A stretch of 64,000 nt of DNA from CAXXOK01 sp964497495 (GCA_964497495.1 CAZCCZ010000008.1:35808-99807); one strand, 5' to 3'. Shown: positions 23,863 through 33,420, numbered from the stretch's first letter. Notes: generated from the letters alone by a model not told the origin. Translations and numbers: made by a program.

Positions 23863-26229
23863 ATGAGCTTCAAGACCTCCGGCAAAATCCTCTCCCTTCT
23901 TCTGGCGCTGTGCCTCCTGTTCATCCCCTGGCCCTACGTAGCCGCCCGGGCGGAAACCGCGCCGCAGGCGCAGACTTACACGGCGGAGATTCCCATCCGC
24001 ACCGCCGCGGACGACCTGGAAGAGCGGGCCGACACCGGCGAAGCGGACGCCGGTAGCCGCGATATCGCGCTGGGGTGCGAGGTGCCCCGGGGCGGTGAAG
24101 CGCAGCCGCAGATCGTGGGTCTGCGCTTCACCGGTCTGCCGATTTTCCGGGGCGCGACCGTCACCGGCGCGTATATCCAGTTTACCGTGGACGAAGCCGC
24201 CCGTTCCTCCGTTCCGTTCGACGTGACCATCGCCGCGGAAGCCGCGGCCGATTCGGCCCCCTTCAGAGACGGGGACGCTTTGCCGCGGTACGCGCTTTCT
24301 TCCCGCGCGCGCACGGCGCAAAGCGTGCGCTGGGCCGCGGACGAGGGCGACCCGATCGTCTGGAAAACGAAAGGGCAGGCCGGCAGGGCGCAGCGCACCC
24401 CAGACCTCAGCGCGCTGGTGCAGGCGGTGATCGACGGGGACGGCTGGGCCTACGGCAACGCGATGACCTTTCTCCTCGCGGGCAGCGGCAGCCGCATAGC
24501 CGTCGCCTACGAACGCAACCGTTCCGATGCCGCGACGCTGCATATCGACTATGCGGTCGTCAACGAAAATCAACCCGCTCCCACGGGGCTTTCCGGCTCC
24601 GCGCCCACGACGCTGTTTCGCCACGACGGCGTCCTCGCGGGCACGGACGCAGCGATGGAATACCGCCCCGCAGGGGACGGTTCCGCCCGGTGGACGCCCT
24701 GCGCGGGGTCCTCCGTAACCGGCCTCGCGGCGGGCGATTACGAGGTCCGGTACGCCGGGAAGGTCTGCTTTAATCCCGGCACGGTAGCCACCGTGAACGT
24801 TCCGCTCTACGCGGGGGACCTGACCCTTCAGCCTGGCGCGGACGAAACGGAAATGGGGTTCGCCTGGTACCTGAACGCCAGGCAGGCGAAAGCGGCCGTT
24901 TTGCAGGTGGCCCCGGCTTCCGCGGTCACGGACGGCAGCTTTCCGGCGGCCGCCGCGCGGACTTTCACGGGTGCCGTGGCGAAGGTGAAAGGTTTCCTGT
25001 CCAACGAAGCGACGGCGACGGGTCTTGAACCGGACACGGAGTACGTATACCGGGTGGGCGACGGCGCGAACTGGAGCAACGTCTTCCGTTTCTCCACCCG
25101 CGACGCCCGCAACTACGGCATCCTCTTCGTGGGCGACCCGCAGGTTGGGTCCGGCGGCAGCATGGGCAGGGACAGCCTCGGTTGGCAGACCACCCTCGGC
25201 AAGGCGCTGACCGCCTTCCCGGATACGAGTTTCATCCTCAGTTCCGGCGACCAGGTGGAATACTGGAGCAACGAAAAGCAATATGCCGCCTTCTTCGGCC
25301 CCGCCGCCCTGCGCTCGCTGCCGCTGGCGCCGACCATCGGCAACCACGACGACGGAACGCTGTTCGCCTATCATTACGCCCTTCCCAACGAAACCGCCTA
25401 CGGGCGTTCCAACGGGGGGTACGATTACTGGTTCGTCTACGGAAACACCCTGTTTCTGATGCTCAATTCCAACAATCGCAGCGTGCCCACGCACGACGCT
25501 TTTCTGCGGGAAGCCGTCGCCGCCGCCGGGGACGGGATCGTATGGAAGGTCGTCGTGTTTCATCATTCCATTTACAGCTCCGCGGCCCATTCGCTGGAAG
25601 ACTGCATCACCTTCCGAAGGGACGAACTATACCCGCTGATGGATAAATACGGAATCGACGTGGCGCTGGCGGGCCACGACCACCGTTACACCCGTTCCTA
25701 CCAAATGCTGGACGGAAAGGCGCAAAACGGGCTGGAGAGCTTCGCCGTCAACCCCGAGGGCACGGTGTACGTCACCGCCGGTTCCGCCAGCGGCAGTAAA
25801 TATTACAACATGCAGGGCGTGGATATCGCCTACCGCGCGGTGCGGATGGAGGATAAAGAACCTTCCTATTGCTACGTCACGGTCGGGGACGGCGCCCTGA
25901 CCGTAACGACCTGCCTTCCGGAGACCGGCGAAGTGTTCGACCGTTACACGATTGTTAAGGACCCGACCGTGCCCGCGTTCCTCAAAGGAATCGCGCCCAC
26001 CGCAGACGGCGCGGACGACGGCATGATTCTGGGCGTCACGGCCGGCATGGAGTACAGGCGTGCGTCGGCGCGCGAATGGACGGCCTGCGCGGGCACGGCA
26101 ATCGCGGGGCTTGCGCCGGGCCTCTACGCCGTGCGGTATCAGGGCGTGGCGGGAGCGCCCGGCGGCAAGGCCGTCACCGTAGCCGTGCCGGGTTTCGGCC
26201 TGTCCGAAGCAAATCCGGGAACACCGTAA
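23863..26229 (+). CDS. Secreted purple-acid-phosphatase-like metallophosphoesterase
   Basis: 788 residues from the ATG at 23863 (AGGAAAGGA site, 8-nt spacing). Signal peptide through about ARA-ETA. Domains: an N-terminal beta-sandwich (about 35-230; similar to DNRLRE/carbohydrate-binding-like modules), a MEYRPAG...YEVRY repeat module, a purple-acid-phosphatase Fn3-like domain (LEPDTEYVYRVGDG), then the metallophosphoesterase: VGDPQVG, SSGDQVEY, TIGNHDD, VVFHHSIYSS, ALAGHDHRYTRSYQ, all metal-ligand blocks intact. It ends with a second MEYRRAS...YAVRYQ module. No LPXTG anchor or transmembrane tail, so it is likely released or bound through its modules. Confidence 0.9.
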   Translation: MSFKTSGKILSLLLALCLLFIPWPYVAARAETAPQAQTYTAEIPIRTAADDLEERADTGEADAGSRDIALGCEVPRGGEAQPQIVGLRFTGLPIFRGATVTGAYIQFTVDEAARSSVPFDVTIAAEAAADSAPFRDGDALPRYALSSRARTAQSVRWAADEGDPIVWKTKGQAGRAQRTPDLSALVQAVIDGDGWAYGNAMTFLLAGSGSRIAVAYERNRSDAATLHIDYAVVNENQPAPTGLSGSAPTTLFRHDGVLAGTDAAMEYRPAGDGSARWTPCAGSSVTGLAAGDYEVRYAGKVCFNPGTVATVNVPLYAGDLTLQPGADETEMGFAWYLNARQAKAAVLQVAPASAVTDGSFPAAAARTFTGAVAKVKGFLSNEATATGLEPDTEYVYRVGDGANWSNVFRFSTRDARNYGILFVGDPQVGSGGSMGRDSLGWQTTLGKALTAFPDTSFILSSGDQVEYWSNEKQYAAFFGPAALRSLPLAPTIGNHDDGTLFAYHYALPNETAYGRSNGGYDYWFVYGNTLFLMLNSNNRSVPTHDAFLREAVAAAGDGIVWKVVVFHHSIYSSAAHSLEDCITFRRDELYPLMDKYGIDVALAGHDHRYTRSYQMLDGKAQNGLESFAVNPEGTVYVTAGSASGSKYYNMQGVDIAYRAVRMEDKEPSYCYVTVGDGALTVTTCLPETGEVFDRYTIVKDPTVPAFLKGIAPTADGADDGMILGVTAGMEYRRASAREWTACAGTAIAGLAPGLYAVRYQGVAGAPGGKAVTVAVPGFGLSEANPGTP

Positions 26230-26240
26230 CGGGCCGTGCG

Positions 26241-26270
26241 TTGACAAGCCTTTCCGGCCTGTGCTATCTT
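26241..26270 (+). promoter_or_regulatory. Promoter of the second DUF6020-type gene
   Basis: TTGACA (26241-26246), 18-bp spacer, TATCTT (26265-26270), 55 bp before the start codon and just after the phosphatase stop. Confidence 0.8.
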
Positions 26271-26324
26271 TAGCGTATCGGTATCCCGTCGGTTTGCCGA
26301 ATAGCGCGCGGAGAGTGATTCCCT

Positions 26325-28229
26325 ATGGCGTCCGGATTGTCTCCGAATCCGACCAGGTCTCGTTCGGCCGTATTCGCCGCCGTTTGTCTGCCGGCGGCGA
26401 TCTTCTGTGCCAAATCCTTCGTGATCAACACGAACCTGTACATCGGAAAAAGCGTCCTGCCCGCCGACACGACGGACTATCTGTGGGGCGTTTTCGCGCT
26501 CGTCCTGTGGGCGCTGTTCTGGTATACGTTCGGCAGGCGCCGCCTCCGCCCCCGCGCGGGCGAGATCGTATTCGGGTTTCTGTTCGGCGTTTTCAACTAT
26601 CTGGGCACCTCCCTGTTCGCCTACGATTCCTGGGCCTTTATCGGCACCACGATTTCCTACGCGGCGGCGGCGCTGAAGATTCTGGGCCAGGCCCTGACCA
26701 TGACGGCTGGACTGACGCTGCTTTCGGAAACGCTGACCCGGAGCGCGCTCCGGCCCCGCGAGCCCGCCGCCCCCCTGCGCAGGTTTACCCGGTTGCGCTC
26801 GCTTTACCGGAACCATCCCGTGCCGACCACGGCCGCGTTCCTGTTCCTCTGCTGGGTTCCGTACATGACGGCGTTCTACCCGGGCACGGTGATCTACGAC
26901 ATGTGCGCCATCGTCCGGGAGCTGATCGGTACCAGCCCGCTGGCTACGTGGCACTGCCCGTTTACGATGTACGTTTTCGGCGGCTGCGTCTGGCTGGGGC
27001 GGCGGCTGGGCGGCGATAACGCCGGCGTGCTGATCTACATGCTGCTGCAAAGCGCGGCCATGGCCTTCGCGCTGGGCTGCATCGTCGCGTACCTGCGCAG
27101 GCTGGGCGCTCATCGCGGCTGGCAGGCCGCTACGCTGCTCTTTTTCGGCGTCGTCCCCATCTGGGGCGGGTACGCCATGATGATCGGCAAGGATACCCTG
27201 TACACGGCGACGCTCACGCTGTTCTTCCTGCAAACGCTCGCGCTGGTCCGGGACGGACGGCAAGCCCTTCCCCGCGCGCGCGATCTGGTCGCCTACGGCG
27301 TTACGGCGCTGCTGGCCTCCCTGTGGCGCAGCAACGGGCTGTACGTGGTGCTCCCCTCGGCGATCCTCGTGCTTTGCTTTCTGGTCCGGGGCCGGCAGCG
27401 GCTGCGGGTGGCCGTTCCGCTGGCTTCAGCCATGGCCGCGGCGCTCCTTTTTACCAACGTGCTGGTGCCCGCGCTGGGCTTCGTCAACGACTCCGTTTCA
27501 GCCGTCTACTCCCTGTGCTTCCAGCAGACGGCACGCACGGTGCGCAACTACGGGGACCAGCTGACCCGGGAGGAAAGGGACGAGATCGACCGCGTGCTGG
27601 ATTACGACGCCATCGGCGGCCTGTACCAACCCTGGATCTCCGACCCGGTCAAGAACACCTTCCGCCAGTACGGGCAGGGAGAAGCCGTGGAAAAGGCCGC
27701 GCTCTCCCGGTATTTCAAAACCTGGGCTTCGATGCTTCCCAAGTATCCGCTCGCCTACTTTCAGGCGTTCGTCGGCAACACCAGCGGGTATTACGCCTTC
27801 ACGCCCAAATACGACGGCATCACCTACGTGCAGCAGGCCGGGCTGCGCTTCGTGTTCACCAGCTACTGGGAGGACGGCCCCGGCGAGCTGCACACCGTGC
27901 AGCCGGAGTTCCTGACGCCGTTTCGCAACCGAATGATCTCGCTGATGAACCGCTGGTGGACGCTGCCGATCCTCTCCTGGCTGTACGTGCTGCCGTTCTA
28001 CACCTGGATGCTGGTCGCGGCGGGCATTTCGCTGGCGCACCAGAGGCGCTGGAAGCATCTGGCGGTGTTCGCGCCCGCGCTGTTCAGCTTCGGGGTGTGC
28101 CTGCTTTCCCCGGTGGACAGCTACCTGCGCTACTTCCTGCCCATCGTCGCCATGACGATCCCGCTACTGGCGTTCGTCGCCCACCCGGCCCGCGGGGCCG
28201 CGGCGACGGAGAACGCGGCCGTAAAATAG
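26325..28229 (+). CDS. Polytopic membrane protein, DUF6020/GT-C-like (second copy)
   Basis: 634 residues, about 13 hydrophobic segments. Shares with the protein at 11331-12953 the pattern FYPGTVIYDMCAIVREL...ATWHCPFTMYVFGG (first long extracellular loop) and GYAMMIGKDTLYTATL. After TM10 a long soluble part (about 395-520) includes DEIDRVLDYDAIGGLY and PKYPLAYFQAFVGNTSGYYAF, again as in DUF6020 family proteins. Probably a lipid-linked-sugar glycosyltransferase or related envelope enzyme. Own promoter and strong terminator: monocistronic. Confidence 0.78.
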   Translation: MASGLSPNPTRSRSAVFAAVCLPAAIFCAKSFVINTNLYIGKSVLPADTTDYLWGVFALVLWALFWYTFGRRRLRPRAGEIVFGFLFGVFNYLGTSLFAYDSWAFIGTTISYAAAALKILGQALTMTAGLTLLSETLTRSALRPREPAAPLRRFTRLRSLYRNHPVPTTAAFLFLCWVPYMTAFYPGTVIYDMCAIVRELIGTSPLATWHCPFTMYVFGGCVWLGRRLGGDNAGVLIYMLLQSAAMAFALGCIVAYLRRLGAHRGWQAATLLFFGVVPIWGGYAMMIGKDTLYTATLTLFFLQTLALVRDGRQALPRARDLVAYGVTALLASLWRSNGLYVVLPSAILVLCFLVRGRQRLRVAVPLASAMAAALLFTNVLVPALGFVNDSVSAVYSLCFQQTARTVRNYGDQLTREERDEIDRVLDYDAIGGLYQPWISDPVKNTFRQYGQGEAVEKAALSRYFKTWASMLPKYPLAYFQAFVGNTSGYYAFTPKYDGITYVQQAGLRFVFTSYWEDGPGELHTVQPEFLTPFRNRMISLMNRWWTLPILSWLYVLPFYTWMLVAAGISLAHQRRWKHLAVFAPALFSFGVCLLSPVDSYLRYFLPIVAMTIPLLAFVAHPARGAAATENAAVK

Positions 28230-28240
28230 AAAACGACGTG

Positions 28241-28278
28241 CGAAAAGCGCCGGGGTCCTACGGCCCCGGCGCTTTTCG
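28241..28278. terminator. Bidirectional terminator between convergent genes
   Basis: CGAAAAGCGCCGGGG-N8-CCCCGGCGCTTTTCG, perfect 15-bp stem with A/T tracts on both sides, 11 bp after the plus-strand stop and 13 bp before the minus-strand stop. Confidence 0.93.
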
Positions 28279-28291
28279 AATACCGCGTTTC

Positions 28292-29524
28292 TCAGGCGCG
28301 GACGCCCGCCGCTTTCCGCGAACGTACGAACGTACGCAGCACGTCCCAGACGGCGAACAGGCACACGAGGTAGATACAGCCGAAGCTCACCAGCATGTTC
28401 CAGGACGTGGCCGCGTGCAGGGAGAAACCCGTGGCGAACGGCAGCGACACGAACACGCCGCCCAGCAGCGCCGCGTATATCCCGTCCGCCTTCCGGGGCC
28501 GCTCGGAGCTGCGGCAGAGGAACAGCGCGCAGGGAACGATAAAATACAGGGCCATGTATTCGGCGCTCCAGCCGGGCACCAGCGTAACGACGCCCGTCAG
28601 CAGCAGGCACCGGAGCCACAGCTCTTTCGTCAGGCACACGCACGCCAGCGACGCCGCGCCGAAGAGAACCGCCAGCCCCTGCGCGATCGCGCCAGACGGC
28701 TGTGCGCTCCACCCCAGTTCCGCCGCGAGAAACCGGCCCACGCTGGGGATGCTGGTCAGAAAATCGTTGCGCTGCAGCAGATGGATCTGCTCCTGGTTAT
28801 AGAAGAACTGCCGCAGTCCGTCCATACCGCCGAACCACAGGAAGGGCACGAAGATCAGGATCAGCCCGTACAGCACCAGCCGGAGCGCTTCGGCGTAGCG
28901 CTTTTCCAGCAGGTAAAGCAGGCCGAACACGCACGGGTAAAGTTTCATGCCCGCCGCGAAGGCGATCAGCACCAGCGCGGCCTCGCGCTTCCACGGCTGT
29001 TCCTCCTCGCGCAGGTACATGGCGAACAGGAGAACCACCACTACCACGGGTACGGAGTTGCCGCGTTCCACGGCGTACAGGTTGATGCCGGACAGCAGCA
29101 CGCACAGGGTAAAAAACAGAGGCTCCCGCGCGCCGCGCATGGCATGGCCGTAACGCTCGAAGACGCGCTGCACGGCGTAAAACATCAGCACGGCGGAAAC
29201 GCCCGTCATCAGCAGGTACACCACGATCTCCACGTTGCGCGCCGCGCGCGTGAAGCACACGTTGATCAGGTAATACAGCGTGTAGGCCAGCGGAGGGAAC
29301 GTGGCCCAGATGCCGTCGTAATACGGGCCGCCCTCGTGGGTGGGGTAATGCAGGTTGTTGCTGAAATCCCCCAGCAGGTTCGCGCCCCCCTGATAAAAGA
29401 AATCCGCGAACCCCGCGCCCCGGCGAAGCGCCAGATACAGCGTGGAAAAAAGCAGGCTGCCCAGAATCACGGCATAGAAAAGCCGTCGGGTTTTTTGCGG
29501 CGTTCCGGTATGCAGACGAACCAC
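28292..29524 (-). CDS. GT87-like (DUF2029) polytopic glycosyltransferase
   Basis: 410 residues, roughly 10 transmembrane helices. Pattern fits DUF2029/GT87 polyprenol-phosphate-mannose-type transferases: an early loop with DFSNNLHYPTHEGGPYYDGIWATFPPLAYTLYY, the central LYAVERGNSVPVVVVVLLFAMY (equivalent to the RGQ/RGN helix of the family) and AAGMKLYPCVFGLLYL. Start uncertain: GTG at 29522-29524 overlaps a GGGAGG site, and no better start lies nearby. Probably decorates a surface glycan; substrate unknown. Confidence 0.75.
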   Translation of the reverse strand: MVRLHTGTPQKTRRLFYAVILGSLLFSTLYLALRRGAGFADFFYQGGANLLGDFSNNLHYPTHEGGPYYDGIWATFPPLAYTLYYLINVCFTRAARNVEIVVYLLMTGVSAVLMFYAVQRVFERYGHAMRGAREPLFFTLCVLLSGINLYAVERGNSVPVVVVVLLFAMYLREEEQPWKREAALVLIAFAAGMKLYPCVFGLLYLLEKRYAEALRLVLYGLILIFVPFLWFGGMDGLRQFFYNQEQIHLLQRNDFLTSIPSVGRFLAAELGWSAQPSGAIAQGLAVLFGAASLACVCLTKELWLRCLLLTGVVTLVPGWSAEYMALYFIVPCALFLCRSSERPRKADGIYAALLGGVFVSLPFATGFSLHAATSWNMLVSFGCIYLVCLFAVWDVLRTFVRSRKAAGVRA

Positions 29525-29583
29525 CTCCCGTTCGTGCGTATTGCGCCGGTTCCGGCGGGCAGGGCACCGTTAATGCGCGGGGG

Positions 29584-30654
29584 TCAGGGGAACAGCCGCC
29601 GGACGCCGGGGATTTTCTTGCCCGCGGCGGCGGCCAGCAGCGAGAGCGCGTACACGACGAACGGCCATAAGACCGAGTACCACGGCGTGCCCGTAAGCCA
29701 GCGCGGTTCCAGGTTGAAACGCACCAGCAGGTCCATGACGAACCGGTGAATCAGATAAATCGAAAAGCTGACGGAAGCGGCGAAGCGAAGCCGCGCGGCC
29801 GCTTTATCGCTCCATCGAAGGCGAAGCTGCCGGGCGGCGATAAACAGCGCCGCCGCCTGGAACACGCAGGGAAAATTGAGGTAATCCCCGTACGGGTACG
29901 AAACCATGCCCGCCGCATGGCTGAGCCGGTACGTCATCACGATGCGCAATGCCAGCGCGCCGAGGCCCAGCGCATAGCTTGCGTACCGCTGCCACGGTTT
30001 CAGCGTGACGCGGGAAAGCAGGTAGCCCAGCAGCACGTACAGCAGGTACCCGCCGCTGACCGGGCTGCGGTAGGCGGCGGCGTACGGGATGCCCGTCCAG
30101 TACGAAACCATCGGCAGCAGGCTGATGGTCACGAAGGCATACAAAACCAGATAGGCGAAAACCTTGTTCCGCTTTTCTTCCGGAATCAGGCTCAGGACGG
30201 GAATGGAAAGGTAGCAGCCGAACAGAACGGTGAAGAACCAGTAGATGCTGTAATAATCCCCGTTGAGCACCCACCCGGCCACGGAGGCGAAGGTAACGTC
30301 CGCCGGGGCGATGTTGCCCTTCAGGACATGGAAAAGAATCGCGATCAGGCTCCAGGCCAGAAAAGGCACGGCAACCTTCACGAAACGCCTGCGGAAGAAC
30401 GTTTTCGTATCGTAGCGCTTGCGGTAATCCATCAGGGTCGCGCCGGTGAGCATCACGAAAATGGCGACCGCGGGATAAAAAACAGATTCCACCAGCAGGT
30501 TGAACGTCCATCGGAAGGAATCGGAATAACTCCAGAAAGCGCCGTTTACGTGCAGCGTTACCACGGCGAAACAGGCAAGCACGTTCAGGAGATCGAAATA
30601 AAGCACCCTCCGCCCGCCGGCGCCGCAGTCGCCGCCGGAAACCGCCTGCCGCAT
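29584..30654 (-). CDS. Acyltransferase family 3 (OafA-like) membrane protein
   Basis: 356 residues with about 10 transmembrane helices. N-terminal LYFDLLNVLACFAVVTLHVNGAF carries the catalytic-type His of the family, followed by a FFRRRFVKVAVPFLAWSL Arg-rich segment. Such enzymes acetylate or succinylate cell-surface sugars. ATG at 30652-30654 with AAGGGGAAA; the longer in-frame extension overlaps the PanE-like gene and is rejected. Own promoter, overlapping the end of the upstream gene. Confidence 0.9.
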   Translation of the reverse strand: MRQAVSGGDCGAGGRRVLYFDLLNVLACFAVVTLHVNGAFWSYSDSFRWTFNLLVESVFYPAVAIFVMLTGATLMDYRKRYDTKTFFRRRFVKVAVPFLAWSLIAILFHVLKGNIAPADVTFASVAGWVLNGDYYSIYWFFTVLFGCYLSIPVLSLIPEEKRNKVFAYLVLYAFVTISLLPMVSYWTGIPYAAAYRSPVSGGYLLYVLLGYLLSRVTLKPWQRYASYALGLGALALRIVMTYRLSHAAGMVSYPYGDYLNFPCVFQAAALFIAARQLRLRWSDKAAARLRFAASVSFSIYLIHRFVMDLLVRFNLEPRWLTGTPWYSVLWPFVVYALSLLAAAAGKKIPGVRRLFP

Positions 30655-30694
30655 CGCTTTCCCCTTCTTTTCCGTAACCGTTCGTCTTTGCCCC

Positions 30695-30723
30695 AGAATA
30701 GCATGTTTCCCCGCGGGTGTCAA
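30695..30723 (-). promoter_or_regulatory. Promoter of the acyltransferase gene
   Basis: Minus-strand TTGACA (30718-30723), 17-bp spacer, TATTCT (30695-30700). The -35 overlaps the stop codon of the PanE-like gene. Confidence 0.82.
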
Positions 30724-31667
30724 CGAACGCCGGGCGCGGGCTTCGCCTCCGGATAACCCGCTTCCAGCGCCCGTACGCGTTCCAGCAGCATCCGGTTGAC
30801 GGGCGCGTCGTATCCGTGCTTCCGCGCCAGTTCCAGCACCGTGCCCGCGAACAGCCCCACCTCGCTGGGGCGGCGGGCCTCCACGTCCTGCCGCATGGAG
30901 GGCTTTCCCCCCGGGTTGAGGGTGGCCAGCACGCCCAGCCAGCCGTCGAGGTCGCTCCCGGTCAGGTCCACGCCTTCCAGCCGGGACAGGTCGATCACCT
31001 CCCGCATGGCGGCGATCATCACGTCCCGGTCGTGTCCATCCCGCTGGATGGTGCCGTAATCGGGCCCGAATACCGCCACGGTCTGGTTTACGCCGACGTT
31101 GAGCATGAACTTGCCCCACATGCGCTTATCCATGGCTTCGTCGATCTCGTAGGGCACTTCCGTCCGTTCGAAAAAGCGGGCCGCCCGCAATACTTTATCC
31201 GTCGGCGGGCCGCCGTGCCGCGTGCCGATCGCCAGCCTGCCCATGTTGCGGCATGTCAGCCGGTTCCCCTCCCGAACCGCGTCCATGCCGTAGGCCACGC
31301 AATCCACGACCCTGTCCCGGCCGTAGACGTCCGCAATGACGCCCTCGCTACTAATGCCGTTGAGCAGCGAGAGGATCAGCGTATGCTCCCCCACCTGGTT
31401 TCGCATGTCCTCCAACGCTCCGGCCAGCTGCCCGTACTTGACCGCGACCAGCACGAGGTCCGCGGGCGGGGTCGCCGCCTCCGGCGTTACGTAATGAAAA
31501 TCGCACCGTTCCCCGTTGCTGTATACGCCGTCCCGCCGATACCGTTCGATACGCTCCCGGCCGGCCAGAACGCGCAGCTGTTCCCCCGGCATATGCTGCG
31601 CCATCCGGTGGCCGAACAGCGTGCCCAGCGCGCCCAGCCCCACGACGGCGGCCGTTTGAATCTCCAT
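30720..31667 (-). CDS. 2-dehydropantoate 2-reductase (ApbA/PanE) family protein
   Basis: 315 residues. NADPH-binding GLGALGTLFGHR at residues 10-21, then LVLVAVKYGQL and the ILSLLNGISSEGVI block; the C-terminal domain holds the family lysine region MDKRMWGKFMLNVGVNQTVAVF and the SMRQDVEARRPSEVGLFAG motif. PanE makes pantoate for coenzyme A, but Clostridia often carry several ApbA homologues of unknown substrate; no panB/panC nearby. ATG with AAGGGG. Confidence 0.88.
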   Translation of the reverse strand: MEIQTAAVVGLGALGTLFGHRMAQHMPGEQLRVLAGRERIERYRRDGVYSNGERCDFHYVTPEAATPPADLVLVAVKYGQLAGALEDMRNQVGEHTLILSLLNGISSEGVIADVYGRDRVVDCVAYGMDAVREGNRLTCRNMGRLAIGTRHGGPPTDKVLRAARFFERTEVPYEIDEAMDKRMWGKFMLNVGVNQTVAVFGPDYGTIQRDGHDRDVMIAAMREVIDLSRLEGVDLTGSDLDGWLGVLATLNPGGKPSMRQDVEARRPSEVGLFAGTVLELARKHGYDAPVNRMLLERVRALEAGYPEAKPAPGVR

Positions 31668-31756
31668 GCCAAAACCCCTTTTTATTCCGTTTCAGGCGGC
31701 CCGTATGGGAAACGGCCCGCCTTGCGCCGAAAGACGGGCCGTAAAGCGGGTTTCCG

Positions 31757-33250
31757 TCACCCGATCAGGAAGGGGGCCAGCGGCAGGCCGTTCTCCCCGA
31801 ATACGTTCACCACGCCGTAATTCACCCAGGCGTATCGCGCTTTCAGCGGTTCGGCCACCCCCGGCGCACGCAGACGGAGCGTATCGCCAGCAACCGTCGC
31901 CTCCGCGGACACGAACGCGCCGTCCGCGCCCATCAGCTCGCACAGGCGTGGCGTTCCCTGCGCCGCGACGGGCGCGGAAAGCCGGATCACCATCTCTTCG
32001 CCCTCCCGGTAGGCGTACAGGGCGCGTGGGCTTTCCGGTACGTCCGGCCGGCCGTACGCCACGCGGAGCGCCTCGTAATACAGCCTTAATCCCACCGTTT
32101 TCTTTTCCGTGGGGTGGATGTTGTCCAGCTCGCCGTCGTCGATCATCACGGCGAGCCCGGCGTTACGCGTATCCATGCAGGCCTGTTCCTGCGCCTCGCG
32201 CAGCACCGCCCACTGCCGGTCGTCCGCCTCGTTGCTGTTTCTGAACATCGGCAGCTGTACGAACAGGAAGGGCAGCGCGCCGTCCCGGAAGAGATCCCGC
32301 CAGAAAGCGATGAGCGCGGTCATCAGCGGCCGGTAGAGGCCGGGGTGCCGTGTGTCCTCCTCTCCCTGATAGTACAGGAAGCCCGTAAGCGTATAGGGTG
32401 CCACGCGCTTCACCATCGTTTCCGCGAGGCCCGAGGGCCGGAAGCCGCTCCTGCGGCTGGCGGGCGGGTTCCAGGGGCACGGGTCGAGCCTTGCGGCGAT
32501 CTCGTGCCAGTCGGCGCCGGGATGTTCGGCACGCGCCCGTTCCACCTGCCGTTCCCAGCGTTTCAGCGCTTCTTCATTCTCCCGCACGTCCACTTCGCAC
32601 TCCGCATCGCTTCGGCCACCGACCTTCGCCTCGAATTCCGTAAGCAGGGCCGCGCCCGCCGCCGTACCGCGAAGCGCCTGCTCGGAAAGCCAGCAGGCTA
32701 CGGAGGTGCCGCCCCAATAACAGTCGATCACGCCCACGGGCACGTTGAGCTCCGCCTGAAGCAGCGTCGCGAAATGGAAGGCCACCGCGCTCATATCCCC
32801 GCAGAGGCCCGGTTCCAGCGCGCGCCAGCGCGCTTTCCTCTCCGCGGCCAGCAGTTTGCCGTTGAGCACGGGCTGCTTGGGCACGTTATAATAGCGAATC
32901 TGCGGATGGTTCGCCGCGGCCGCCAGGCGGGGGCCGTCGGCCGCGGCCGAAAGCGGCCATTCCATGTTGCTCTGGCCACCCGCAAAGTAAACCTCGCCGA
33001 AAAGCACGTCCGTATAGGTGATTTTCGTCTCCCCGGCCGAAAGCGTCAGCGTATAGGGCCCGCCCGCCGGCATCGGTGGCAATGCAAGCTCGAAACGGCC
33101 TTCCCGCGCCGTGGTTTTTACGCATTTTCCAGATATCTCGGCATTGATCGTCGCTTTTCCCGCAGCCTCGCCAAAAATCAGCGCGGGGCGGTCGCGGCGG
33201 AGCACCATACGGTCGCCGAAGACGGCGGCCGGCTTGAATCGCGCACTCAT
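31757..33250 (-). CDS. Sialate O-acetylesterase-like SGNH hydrolase
   Basis: 497 residues. SASA-family esterase: catalytic Ser in FAGGQSNMEWPL (about residue 95), YYQGEED block, and the Asp/His pair in DDGELDNIHPTEKKTVG. N-terminal beta-sandwich (KPAAVFGDRMVLRRDRPALIFG) is typical of SIAE-like proteins. No signal peptide is visible, so it appears cytoplasmic and would act on imported acetylated sugars. I chose the ATG at 33248-33250 (GAGGAG, 7 nt). Divergent from the PII-like/antiporter operon. Confidence 0.9.
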   Translation of the reverse strand: MSARFKPAAVFGDRMVLRRDRPALIFGEAAGKATINAEISGKCVKTTAREGRFELALPPMPAGGPYTLTLSAGETKITYTDVLFGEVYFAGGQSNMEWPLSAAADGPRLAAAANHPQIRYYNVPKQPVLNGKLLAAERKARWRALEPGLCGDMSAVAFHFATLLQAELNVPVGVIDCYWGGTSVACWLSEQALRGTAAGAALLTEFEAKVGGRSDAECEVDVRENEEALKRWERQVERARAEHPGADWHEIAARLDPCPWNPPASRRSGFRPSGLAETMVKRVAPYTLTGFLYYQGEEDTRHPGLYRPLMTALIAFWRDLFRDGALPFLFVQLPMFRNSNEADDRQWAVLREAQEQACMDTRNAGLAVMIDDGELDNIHPTEKKTVGLRLYYEALRVAYGRPDVPESPRALYAYREGEEMVIRLSAPVAAQGTPRLCELMGADGAFVSAEATVAGDTLRLRAPGVAEPLKARYAWVNYGVVNVFGENGLPLAPFLIG

Positions 33251-33351
33251 TCGCATACTCCTCATCTGACCGTGATTGAGCGCGTCCGTCCCGCGGGAAA
33301 GTCCCCGCATACCCAGACCGAGACCGGAGCGCGCCGTCGCTTACGCGCACC

Positions 33352-33380
33352 ATGATACTATGAAACAGAGCGGAATTCAA
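33352..33380 (-). promoter_or_regulatory. Promoter of the sialate O-acetylesterase gene
   Basis: Minus-strand TTGAAT (33375-33380), 17-bp spacer, TATCAT (33352-33357). Confidence 0.78.
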
Positions 33381-33420
33381 ACCTTTTCCGCGCTTCCCGG
33401 CCCGAAAAAGCTCGCTACCC

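Noticed and set aside
27323..29749. 808-codon plus-strand frame
   Set aside because: Overlaps the DUF6020-type gene in another frame, a strong terminator and the antisense of the GT87-like gene. Arg/Gln-rich shadow.
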